DNA of 64,000 bases from Knoellia sp. S7-12. Lineage in GTDB: Bacteria; Actinomycetota; Actinomycetes; Actinomycetales; Dermatophilaceae. The translations under genes were made by a program, and so were the position numbers. Shown piece by piece: positions 39,623 through 46,568 of the stretch. The DNA is taken from the NCBI RefSeq assembly GCF_040518285.1, contig NZ_CP155449.1, positions 2,170,001-2,234,000 on the forward strand, read 5' to 3'. The stretch's first letter is position 1, and each line of letters starts with the position of its first letter. The notes below the pieces were generated by a model. The model saw nothing but the letters and a program-made list of their open reading frames with translations, made no database searches and had not been told where the DNA came from.

Positions 39623-39931
39623 TCACACATTCAGGTGGATCTCCATGGCCACCGTCACGACATCGCCCAGCGCGATTCCCTCGGCTCTGCGCACCTTGTC
39701 CTTGAGCGGCACGACGTAGCCGCCGTCCTTGGGCCAGAGCGAGGTCGTCCATTCTGTCGCACCGATCCGCAGCGTCACCGGCACCATGCCCCACCCATAG
39801 CTGACGAGCTCAGCCGCCTCGCGAACGTCGTCGCACAACTCGTCCGGGACGGACATGAAGTGGAACGGGGCAGGTCCGCGCCACTCCCACACCTCACCCG
39901 TGAGGTCGAGCTCGAGGACATCGTTGATCAC
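39623..39931 (-). CDS. DUF1905 domain protein
   Basis: A 102-residue protein: LDLTGEVWEWRGPAPFHFMSVP, AELVSYGWGMVPVTLRIGATEW and a final YVVPLKDKVRRAEGIALGDVV are the DUF1905 beta-barrel signature. Function unknown; the domain often occurs with YdeI-like sequences. The GTG start is supported by TAGGTT 7 bases upstream. Confidence 0.88.
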   Translation of the reverse strand: MINDVLELDLTGEVWEWRGPAPFHFMSVPDELCDDVREAAELVSYGWGMVPVTLRIGATEWTTSLWPKDGGYVVPLKDKVRRAEGIALGDVVTVAMEIHLNV

Positions 39932-39938
39932 GCGCGAC

Positions 39939-39944
39939 AACCTA
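39939..39944 (-). promoter_or_regulatory. -10 element TAGGTT, leaderless DUF1905 promoter
   Basis: TAGGTT on the minus strand lies 7 bases before the GTG at 39931. The 266-base gap upstream also holds four TTGAC pentamers and a terminator hairpin. Confidence 0.55.
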
Positions 39945-40147
39945 GCGCCGGCCACCGACGAAAACCAGAATCCCGCAGAGCTGGCCACGGGCCACAGACT
40001 CTTGACCCGGCATACCAACTCTTGACTTCCAGCGGACCCCGCGTTGACCGCGGCATTCCTACAGTGATTGACGCTGTGGAAGCGCGGATCAGGGAGTTCT
40101 TCGCTTCACCGCAGCCGAGCCTGCTCGATTTCCTCCCGTGCAGGCTC

Positions 40148-40194
40148 GCGTCACCCCCACCGGTCCAGGGCTCACGTATCGGTGGGGGTGACGC
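40148..40194. terminator. hairpin terminator, 15-bp stem
   Basis: GCGTCACCCCCACCG and CGGTGGGGGTGACGC pair perfectly around a 16-17-base loop, directly after the stop of the leftward GNAT gene at 40198. Confidence 0.6.
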
Positions 40195-40197
40195 ACG

Positions 40198-40983
40198 TCA
40201 GGGCCCGATGTCGAGCAGATGCGCCCGCTCGTGACCGATAACGGTGAACCCCTCACGCAGCAGGATCGGCAACGACTGGGTGCGGCGAGCCTTGGTCACG
40301 GCAGTGTGGCAACCGACGGTCGAGGCGAGGTCGAGACGGGCGGCGAGCATCGCGGCATACACCCCTCGTCGGCGAGCGTGCGGCAGAACCGCCGCCCCGA
40401 CCAGGGGGGCCACGTTCGACTCGAAGCCGACCCGGGCGCGGCCCACCGGCTCACCGTCGAGCCACCCGACGACCCACGCACCCGTAGCCCGGTGGAGCTC
40501 GTCGAGAACCTCTGTCAACAGCTCGGCGCGATCCGGCGGCTCGGGACTCTCGAACACCTCCACGCCGATGTCGACCATCGCGTCGAGCGACGTGGAGTCC
40601 TCGACGAGCGTGACGCGAACTCCGGGTGCGATCTCGGGAAGTCCCTTGTTCACGGCCCGCGCCACACACGCCTGGTCCTCGACGGTTTCCGCGCCCGCGG
40701 CGAGGACGATCTCCTCGAGTCCGTGAGGAGTCGAGTCGTCGCGGAACCACCACTCCGCGCTACGCGCTCCGGCATCACGCAGGTATGCCGTGAGCTCACC
40801 GAAGAGCTCCGCCGGGTCCCGCTCCGAGCGCGTCCAGTGCACGACGAAGGCCCGATCGGGCTCGGGCGGGTAGTGGCAGATGAGCGCGTCGTAGTGACCG
40901 AGCGTGACGTAGCCACGGCTCGGGAGCACCCCGTGGCGAGTGAGTGACTGCAGGACGATGTCCGGGAACGTCGGCTCAGTCAC
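40198..40983 (-). CDS. GNAT family N-acetyltransferase (two-domain)
   Basis: A 261-residue protein. The C-terminal half has acetyltransferase elements VVGWLDGEPVGRARVGFES, AAVLPHARRRGVYAAMLAARLD and VTKARRTQSLPILLREGFTVIGH; the N-terminal half is a degenerate repeat. The acetyl-CoA loop LPHARRRGVY lacks one of the usual glycines. Similar tandem proteins are common in actinobacteria with unknown substrates. GTG start with GGTGAGG upstream. Confidence 0.8.
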   Translation of the reverse strand: MTEPTFPDIVLQSLTRHGVLPSRGYVTLGHYDALICHYPPEPDRAFVVHWTRSERDPAELFGELTAYLRDAGARSAEWWFRDDSTPHGLEEIVLAAGAETVEDQACVARAVNKGLPEIAPGVRVTLVEDSTSLDAMVDIGVEVFESPEPPDRAELLTEVLDELHRATGAWVVGWLDGEPVGRARVGFESNVAPLVGAAVLPHARRRGVYAAMLAARLDLASTVGCHTAVTKARRTQSLPILLREGFTVIGHERAHLLDIGP

Positions 40984-41007
40984 TTCGGCACCCTCACCAT
41001 CCTGCGC

Positions 41008-41631
41008 TCACACCTCGAAGCGGCTCGGATCGCCGGAACCCACTCGCAGCACCTCGGCGACGTCCCCGGACAGGTCGACGACGGTCGTGGGTTCGGTGCC
41101 GCACTCCCCCGAGTCGATGACGATGTCGACGACGTGATCGAGCTCCTCCTTGACCTGCCAGCCGTCGGTCATCGGCTCGCTCTCGCCCGGGAGGATGAGG
41201 GTGGACGTGAGCATCGGCTCGCCCAGCTCGGCGAGCAGCGCCTGCACGACCGGGTGTTCAGGGATGCGCACGCCAACGGTCTTCTTCTTGGGGTGCAGCA
41301 GCTTGCGAGGCACCTCACCGGTTGCCGGGAGGATGAACGTGTAGGAGCCGGGCGTCGCCGCCTTGACCGCACGGAAGACCGCGTTGTCGACGTGCACGAA
41401 CTGGCCGAGCTGCGCGAAGTCGGAACACACGAGTGTGTAGTGGTGCTTGTCGTCGAGCCGACGGATGTCGCGGATGCGGTCCTTGCCCGATTGGTTGCCC
41501 AGAGCCGCACCCAGGGCGTAGCCGGAGTCGGTCGGGTAGGCGATGAGACCGCCCCCACGCAGGGTGTCGACCGCCTGCTTGATGGCGCGCGGCTGCGGAT
41601 CGACCGGGTGGACATCGAGATAGCGGGCCAT
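41008..41631 (-). CDS. Sua5/YciO/YrdC/TsaC family protein (threonylcarbamoyl-AMP synthase-like)
   Basis: A 207-residue YrdC-fold protein. LRGGGLIAYPTDSGYALGA is the PTxTxYgLg-type start motif with Ser replacing a Thr, KDRIRDIRRLDDKHHYTLVC has the KxR core (here RRLDDKH), and PGSYTFILPAT is the conserved P-G-x-x-T segment. It resembles the YciO branch, whose role is less certain than that of TsaC in making threonylcarbamoyl-AMP for tRNA t6A. GAGGA lies before the ATG. It is 4 bases downstream of the OsmC gene. Confidence 0.88.
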   Translation of the reverse strand: MARYLDVHPVDPQPRAIKQAVDTLRGGGLIAYPTDSGYALGAALGNQSGKDRIRDIRRLDDKHHYTLVCSDFAQLGQFVHVDNAVFRAVKAATPGSYTFILPATGEVPRKLLHPKKKTVGVRIPEHPVVQALLAELGEPMLTSTLILPGESEPMTDGWQVKEELDHVVDIVIDSGECGTEPTTVVDLSGDVAEVLRVGSGDPSRFEV

Positions 41632-41635
41632 GACG

Positions 41636-42097
41636 TCAGTCCTCACGCATCGTGATCGGGGTGCCGAGCTGCACGGTGCGAGAGACCGTGCACAGGCGGT
41701 CGTGTGACTGGGCGATCGACCGGGGCAGCATCTCGCGGGCCTTGTCACCCTCGGGACCTTCGGGGAAGCGCACGCGGAACGTCACTTCAAGGTCCTCCAT
41801 GTAGTTGCCCTTCTCGGAGCTCTTGGCCTTGTCGCCCTCGCTCACGACGGTGAACTCGGTCGGTTCGGCCCGCTTGGCGGTGATGAAGTCGACGTCGACG
41901 GCACTGCAGCCGGCGATGGCCGTGAGGAGGAGCTCGACCGGCGTGAAGTCGTCGGACTCCCCGGTGCCGATGTGGATGGTCCCGCCTCGGGCGTTCGTCA
42001 CCTCGAACTCGCCGCGGGAGGTGCGCGTCAAAGTCACCGAGCGGTGGCCGGGACCTGTGCCGCCGGTCTCCGGTTCGGTCGATGCTGCGTCGGTCAT
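41636..42097 (-). CDS. OsmC family protein
   Basis: A 153-residue OsmC/Ohr-type peroxide-reducing or envelope stress protein. FTPVELLLTAIAGCSAVDVDFITAKR contains the first conserved Cys; the second Cys occurs in SHDRLCTVSRTV, correctly spaced for a thiol pair. It probably reduces hydroperoxides in the cytosol. Start ATG 42097 has GGAG upstream. It lies in a leftward series with the YciO-like gene downstream and a small membrane protein upstream. Confidence 0.9.
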   Translation of the reverse strand: MTDAASTEPETGGTGPGHRSVTLTRTSRGEFEVTNARGGTIHIGTGESDDFTPVELLLTAIAGCSAVDVDFITAKRAEPTEFTVVSEGDKAKSSEKGNYMEDLEVTFRVRFPEGPEGDKAREMLPRSIAQSHDRLCTVSRTVQLGTPITMRED

Positions 42098-42132
42098 CTC
42101 GTGCTCCAGTTTCGTTGTCGGGATGGGTGGCA

Positions 42133-42489
42133 TCAGGACCAGCTCGCTGCGCCGAGGGCGGCCAGCGCCGGAGCCGCGATCGCCAGCAGGACTGAAATGA
42201 CGAGGAGGCGCCCCTGTCGCGACTTCTCGCGAGAGTTGACCGATCCGACCGCCGTGAAAAGCGCAGCGAGGAGGAGTATGCCGACGATCCCGATACCGAG
42301 CGCACCCGTGCTCGGGGTGCGGCACAGCACCGAGCCCCCGGTGTCGGGGCACTGGACGGGTGACATGGCAAAGACGGTGATGAGCATCGTGAACAGCCCG
42401 GCGGGCACGAGGGCGATGGCCCAGATGATGCCCAGGACACGAAGCCCCGGTGACCGGGATGCGGTGTCGGTCTCGGTCGTGGTCGTCAT
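42133..42489 (-). CDS. small membrane protein, possible paralogue of the one at 6 kb
   Basis: A 118-residue protein with three membrane segments (VLGIIWAIALVPAGLFTMLITVF in part; TGALGIGIVGILLLAALFTAVG; LLVISVLLAIAAPALAAL) and a loop CPDTGGSVLC that could form a disulfide. The segment order and cysteine loop recall the protein at 6053-6412. The ATG overlaps the upstream DUF1697 stop (ATGA). Function unknown. Confidence 0.7.
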   Translation of the reverse strand: MTTTTETDTASRSPGLRVLGIIWAIALVPAGLFTMLITVFAMSPVQCPDTGGSVLCRTPSTGALGIGIVGILLLAALFTAVGSVNSREKSRQGRLLVISVLLAIAAPALAALGAASWS

Positions 42490-43028
42490 GATCCCCACTT
42501 CTCATTGATGGCGCGCACGACCTTGATGTCGCGCGTGGTGAGTGCGGTGCCCGCCAACCGCTCCAGCTTGGCGCCGCCCAGCCTGGCGGTGTGGAAGTCT
42601 CCGTCGATCTCGAGGAGGACGTCCCGCCCCACCACACGGGAACGTTCCGGAGTGTCCTCGTATGCCGTGAGCGCGGCTTGCGCGGCCTCGCTCACCTCCG
42701 CCTTGGCGAACGCGACATAACGACGGGGATTCGCGCCCACCAACGGTGGCGTGGCGTCGATTTGCTGGACCAGGGCCCCGAACTCAGTCGGAGAACGGAC
42801 CATCGTCGGGACCTCGAACCCGCGCCACTCCCCCAGCAGGTCCTCGATGGCTGCCTCGACCTTTGCGGCTGAGCGCATCGTCGACGTGAGCGCGATGTTG
42901 CCGGTCTGGATGTGCGTCTCGACGTCGGTGAAGCCGGCCTCCGAGAGGCGCTCGCGCAACTCGGCCATGGGCACCTTGCGATGGGCACCCAGGTTGATGG
43001 CACGAAGGAAAGCCAGGTGGCGCGGCAT
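42486..43028 (-). CDS. DUF1697 family protein
   Basis: A 180-residue protein beginning MPRHLAFLRAINLGAHRKVPMAELRE, the DUF1697 signature, with the second hallmark VETHIQTGNIALTS and the end RDIKVVRAINEKW. Structure and function are poorly known. The start is chosen from the signature and a CAGGAT -10 6 bases upstream. It is divergent from the phosphatase gene. Confidence 0.9.
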   Translation of the reverse strand: MPRHLAFLRAINLGAHRKVPMAELRERLSEAGFTDVETHIQTGNIALTSTMRSAAKVEAAIEDLLGEWRGFEVPTMVRSPTEFGALVQQIDATPPLVGANPRRYVAFAKAEVSEAAQAALTAYEDTPERSRVVGRDVLLEIDGDFHTARLGGAKLERLAGTALTTRDIKVVRAINEKWGS

Positions 43029-43034
43029 ACGCCG

Positions 43035-43040
43035 ATCCTG
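43035..43040 (-). promoter_or_regulatory. -10 element CAGGAT, leaderless DUF1697 promoter
   Basis: CAGGAT on the minus strand lies 6 bases before the ATG. TCCTGCCAGAG occurs here and again at 43101, 65 bases apart, across the divergent promoter region, and might be a shared regulator site. Confidence 0.4.
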
Positions 43041-43106
43041 CCAGAGCGGGACAACACCGCTGCTGTCGCAGTGGGCACGAGGTGGCGCGGGTTGCGCAGG
43101 TCCTGC

Positions 43107-43112
43107 CAGAGT
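43107..43112 (+). promoter_or_regulatory. -10 element CAGAGT, leaderless phosphatase promoter
   Basis: CAGAGT lies 7 bases before the ATG at 43120; the hexamer is part of the second TCCTGCCAGAG repeat. Confidence 0.4.
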
Positions 43113-43119
43113 GGCGCGC

Positions 43120-43728
43120 ATGACCGGCGCACCCGCAGTCCCCGAAGGCCGCATCGTCCTCGTCCGCCACGGCAAGACCGAGTGGAGTGAGTCCGGTCAA
43201 CACACTGGCACCACCGACATCCCGCTCACCCCGCAGGGCGAAGGAGACGCGGCGACGCTCTCGCAGCGTCTCGCTGACTACGACTTCGGACTCGTCCTGT
43301 CGTCGCCGATGCAGAGGGCGCAACGAACCGCCCAGATCGCCGGATTCGGCTCTCCCGAGGTCGATCCCAACCTCGTGGAGTGGGACTACGGAGCCTATGA
43401 AGGCCGCACGACCAAGGAGATCCGGGCCGAGCTCGGCTACGACTGGGCGGCGTTCGAGCACGGCGTGATCCCGGGCAAGACGCCAGGCGAGACGGTCGAG
43501 GAAGTTGCGGCCCGCGCATCTCGAGTGCTGCTGCGTGCGGCTCCGGTCTTCGCCTCGCGGGACGTGCTGCTGTTTGGGCACGGGCACGCCCTGCGGATCC
43601 TCGCCACCGTGTTCCTGCGTGAGCAACCACGCTTCGCAGCAAAGCTCCTACTCGACGCCGGCTCGGTGAGCGTGCTCGAGTACGAACGCGAACAGCCCGC
43701 GATCAAGCTCTGGAACAGCCTCGGCTGA
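43120..43728 (+). CDS. histidine phosphatase family protein (phosphoglycerate mutase-like)
   Basis: A 202-residue RHG-type phosphatase. RIVLVRHGKTEWSESGQHTG holds the catalytic RHG, LVLSSPMQRAQRTAQIAG the second Arg, VEWDYGAYEGRT the acid region, and LLFGHGHALRILATV the second His. Such enzymes dephosphorylate sugar phosphates or nucleotides; the substrate is unknown. Length is normal. Its stop lies within a 16-bp tandem repeat shared with the convergent gene. Confidence 0.9.
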   Translation: MTGAPAVPEGRIVLVRHGKTEWSESGQHTGTTDIPLTPQGEGDAATLSQRLADYDFGLVLSSPMQRAQRTAQIAGFGSPEVDPNLVEWDYGAYEGRTTKEIRAELGYDWAAFEHGVIPGKTPGETVEEVAARASRVLLRAAPVFASRDVLLFGHGHALRILATVFLREQPRFAAKLLLDAGSVSVLEYEREQPAIKLWNSLG

Positions 43729-43766
43729 CCCTCACTCGGCCTGACCCTCACTCGGCCTGACCCTCA
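43725..43766. repeat. 16-bp tandem repeat spanning two stop codons
   Basis: Two perfect copies of CTGACCCTCACTCGGC and a partial third run from the phosphatase stop to the stop of the convergent ligase-like gene. Confidence 0.8.
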
Positions 43767-45245
43767 GGGAAGCGGCCAGGTGTGCACGGGCTCATTGGAG
43801 CTCATGTGCTCCGTGTAGAGCTCGAGCATCTCGTGCAGCGCCTTGAGTCGGTCCGAACCTCGCTCCTCGAACCGGCGCACGGCCTCGGTCTGCCAGGTCG
43901 CGCCGTTGGCACCGGCCTGGCAGCGGGCCTCGATGATGCCGAGGAAGCGGTCACGCACCGCCTGCGAGACGCCCCACTCCTCAAGGCCCTCGTGCGCGAG
44001 CGGGAGCAGGTGGCGCAGGACGAGCTCGTCGACCCCGACCTCCCCGAACCCCGGCCAATAGAGGCGGGCCTCGATGCCGTCCCGGGCGCCGCGGTGAAAG
44101 TTCTCCTCACACGCGGCGAAACTCATCTTGGTCCAGACCGGGCGCTCGGTGCTCGCGAGCTTGCGCACCACGCCGTAGTAGAACGCGGCGTTGGCCAAGG
44201 TGTCGGCAATGGTCGGCCCGGCCGGGAGGACGCGGTTCTCGACCCGCAGGTGCGGCCGGCCCTTGACGATGTCGTAGATCGGACGGTTCCAGCGATAGAC
44301 GGTGCCGTTGTGCAGACGCAACTCGGCGAGGTCAGGGGCCTCACCCGCCTCCAGCTTGGCCATTGGGTCCTCGTCGGTGGTCTCGGCGAGGAGCGCCGGG
44401 AAGTAGCGGGAGTTCTCCTCGAAGAGGTCGAAGATCGAGGTGATCCAGCGCTCACCGAAGAACACCCGCGGCCGCACGCCCTGGTTCTTGAGCTCGATGG
44501 GCCGGGTGTCGGTCGCCTGCTTGAAGAGCTCGATCCGCGTCTCGGCATGGAGCCGCTGCCCGAAGAAGAACGGTGAGTTCGCTGCGAGCGCGACCTGGAC
44601 CGGCGAGATCGCCTGGGCGGCGTTCCAGTGGTCGGCGAAGTCGTTCGGTGCTACTTGGAGGTGCAGCTGGACGCTTGTGCACGCCGACTCGGGAGCGATC
44701 GAGTCGCAGTAGGTCGCGACGCGTTCACCCTGGGGGCCGGTGATGTCGAGATAGATGTCCTCACCGCGGGCCACGAAGATCGAGTCGTTGAGGGCGGTGT
44801 AGCGGTTGTTGTCGCTGATCCACTCGCCCTCGTAGTGCTCGGGCATGATCGTCGGGAGGATGCCGATCGCCACGAGTCGCGATCCCACCTCGCGCGCCTT
44901 GGCGTCGGCGGCGTTGAGCGACTCGCGCAGATCGTGCTCGAGTTCGAGCGCAGAGTCGCCCGGGAGCGGCCGTGGCAGGACGTTGAGCTCGATGTTGTAT
45001 TGCGCCAACTCGGTCTGGTAGCCCGGATCGGCGATGGCCCGGAGCACCTCGGCGTTGGCGAAGTGCGGGTCGAAATCCCCGTTGACGAGGTTGAGCTCGA
45101 TCTCGAGACCGGTCAATGGTCGGTCGAACTCGAACGAGTGCTGACCCAGCATCCGCTCGAACACGTCGAGGTTCTGACGCACCTTCTCGCGATAGCGCTG
45201 CCGCTCCTCGCGTGTGTAGCTCTGTGCGCTGACCTCAGCACCCAC
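43764..45245 (-). CDS. glutamate-cysteine ligase family protein
   Basis: A 493-residue carboxylate-amine ligase-type protein: SFEFDRPLTGLEIELNLVN carries acidic metal ligands, ALAANSPFFFGQRLHAETRIELFKQ is the conserved substrate segment, and RVFFGERWI, HLRVENRVLPAGPT and WPGFGEVGV follow. Related proteins make gamma-glutamylcysteine or other gamma-glutamyl amides; in actinobacteria that use mycothiol the real role is uncertain. The GTG at 45245 (GAEVSAQSYTREERQRYR) is favoured over ATG 45305, whose extra 20 residues are low-complexity. Confidence 0.85.
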   Translation of the reverse strand: MGAEVSAQSYTREERQRYREKVRQNLDVFERMLGQHSFEFDRPLTGLEIELNLVNGDFDPHFANAEVLRAIADPGYQTELAQYNIELNVLPRPLPGDSALELEHDLRESLNAADAKAREVGSRLVAIGILPTIMPEHYEGEWISDNNRYTALNDSIFVARGEDIYLDITGPQGERVATYCDSIAPESACTSVQLHLQVAPNDFADHWNAAQAISPVQVALAANSPFFFGQRLHAETRIELFKQATDTRPIELKNQGVRPRVFFGERWITSIFDLFEENSRYFPALLAETTDEDPMAKLEAGEAPDLAELRLHNGTVYRWNRPIYDIVKGRPHLRVENRVLPAGPTIADTLANAAFYYGVVRKLASTERPVWTKMSFAACEENFHRGARDGIEARLYWPGFGEVGVDELVLRHLLPLAHEGLEEWGVSQAVRDRFLGIIEARCQAGANGATWQTEAVRRFEERGSDRLKALHEMLELYTEHMSSNEPVHTWPLP

Positions 45246-45376
45246 GCCATCCACCTCCCGATCTGTAGCCCGAACATCGGCCCGGGGGGCCAACTCAATC
45301 ACCATCCGAGCACAGCGCGCGAATGGAACGTGGCCGAATCCGCGTTTCGGTCACGAGGGCTGTCGGCACCCCCACC

Positions 45377-45382
45377 TAGCCT
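45377..45382 (+). promoter_or_regulatory. -10 element TAGCCT, leaderless sbcD promoter
   Basis: TAGCCT lies 7 bases before the GTG at 45390. Confidence 0.6.
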
Positions 45383-45389
45383 CAGAGAC

Positions 45390-46568
45390 GTGCGCATGAT
45401 CCATACCTCCGACTGGCACCTGGGACGGGCGTTCCACCAGGTGGGGCTGCAGGATGCCCAGTCGGCCTTCCTCGACCATCTCGTCGAGGTCGTGCGCTCC
45501 GAGTCCGTCGACGCCGTTCTTGTGTCGGGTGACCTCTATGACCGCGCTCTGCCCGCGCCCGACACCGTGGCGATGCTCTCCGATGCGGTCGAGCGGCTCA
45601 TCGACGCTGGCGCCACGGTTGTGCTCTCCAGCGGCAATCACGACTCGGCGATCCGACTGGGCTTCGCGTCGCGCCTCCTCGAGCGCTCGGGGCTGCACAT
45701 CCGCACGAGCATCGACGACATCGGTCGTCCGGTGGTCGTCGGTGATGTCGCCATCCATCCCCTCCCCTACCTCGAGCCCTCCCTCGCAGCCGGACCTCTG
45801 GGGACGAGCGAGCGCACGCACGCCGGCGCCCTGCGCGCCGCCATGGCTCGCGTCCGAACCTCCCTCGACACCGGCCCGCAGCGTCGGTCCGTCGTCATGG
45901 CGCACGCGTTCGTCACCGGCGGTGCGACCAGCGACTCCGAGCGCGACATCTCGGTGGGCGGTGTCGCGGCGGTGCCGCCCGAGGTGTTCGCCGGGGTCGA
46001 CTACGCCGCGCTGGGTCACCTCCACGGCCGCCAGCAGGTGTCCGAGGCGGTCCGCTACTCCGGCTCTCCCGTGGCGATGTCGTTCAGCGAGGCCGCTCAC
46101 ACCAAGGGTTCGTGGCTCGTCGACCTCGATGGTGACCAGCCTGTCGCGCAGTTCGTCGCCGCGCCCGTGGAGCGGCCCCTCGTGCTGCTGCGCGGCACCC
46201 TGGACGAGCTGCTCAGCGATCGACAGCACACGGCCGCGGAGTCGGCGTGGTGTCAGGTGACGCTCACCGACCCCATCCGTCCGCTCGGCGCCATGGAGCG
46301 CCTGCGCGCCCGCTTCCCCCACACTCTTGACCTGCGCTTCGCACCTTCCGGTTCGGTCACCACGATGAGTGCGTATGCCGCGTCGCTCACCGCGCGCTCC
46401 GACCTCGACGTGTGCTGCGACTTCCTCACCCACGTCCGTGGAGGACACGGCGCAGACGAAGCCGAGCGAGAGCTGCTCGGCAAGGCCGTTGAGGGTGCGC
46501 GCCTGCATCGATCTGCCAGCGAGGGTGAAGGCGGCACCTCTTCTCGCCGGAGCGCGGGCGCGGCATGA
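45390..46568 (+). CDS. sbcD: exonuclease SbcCD subunit D
   Basis: A 392-residue calcineurin-fold nuclease subunit, the bacterial Mre11. Metal motifs are MIHTSDWHLGR, LVSGDLYDRALP, LSSGNHDSAIR, VVMAHAFVTG and YAALGHLHGRQ. With SbcC it cleaves hairpins and protein-blocked DNA ends. The GTG start (MRMIHTSDW) is set by the -10 element. It overlaps sbcC by four bases. The C-terminus ends in a Ser/Gly tail. Confidence 0.95.
   Translation: MRMIHTSDWHLGRAFHQVGLQDAQSAFLDHLVEVVRSESVDAVLVSGDLYDRALPAPDTVAMLSDAVERLIDAGATVVLSSGNHDSAIRLGFASRLLERSGLHIRTSIDDIGRPVVVGDVAIHPLPYLEPSLAAGPLGTSERTHAGALRAAMARVRTSLDTGPQRRSVVMAHAFVTGGATSDSERDISVGGVAAVPPEVFAGVDYAALGHLHGRQQVSEAVRYSGSPVAMSFSEAAHTKGSWLVDLDGDQPVAQFVAAPVERPLVLLRGTLDELLSDRQHTAAESAWCQVTLTDPIRPLGAMERLRARFPHTLDLRFAPSGSVTTMSAYAASLTARSDLDVCCDFLTHVRGGHGADEAERELLGKAVEGARLHRSASEGEGGTSSRRSAGAA

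Noticed and set aside
40078..40234. Short plus-strand frame reading AVEARIREFFASPQPSLLD
   Set aside because: It has helix-like composition but no ribosome site, runs through a terminator hairpin, and enters the 3' end of the convergent GNAT gene.
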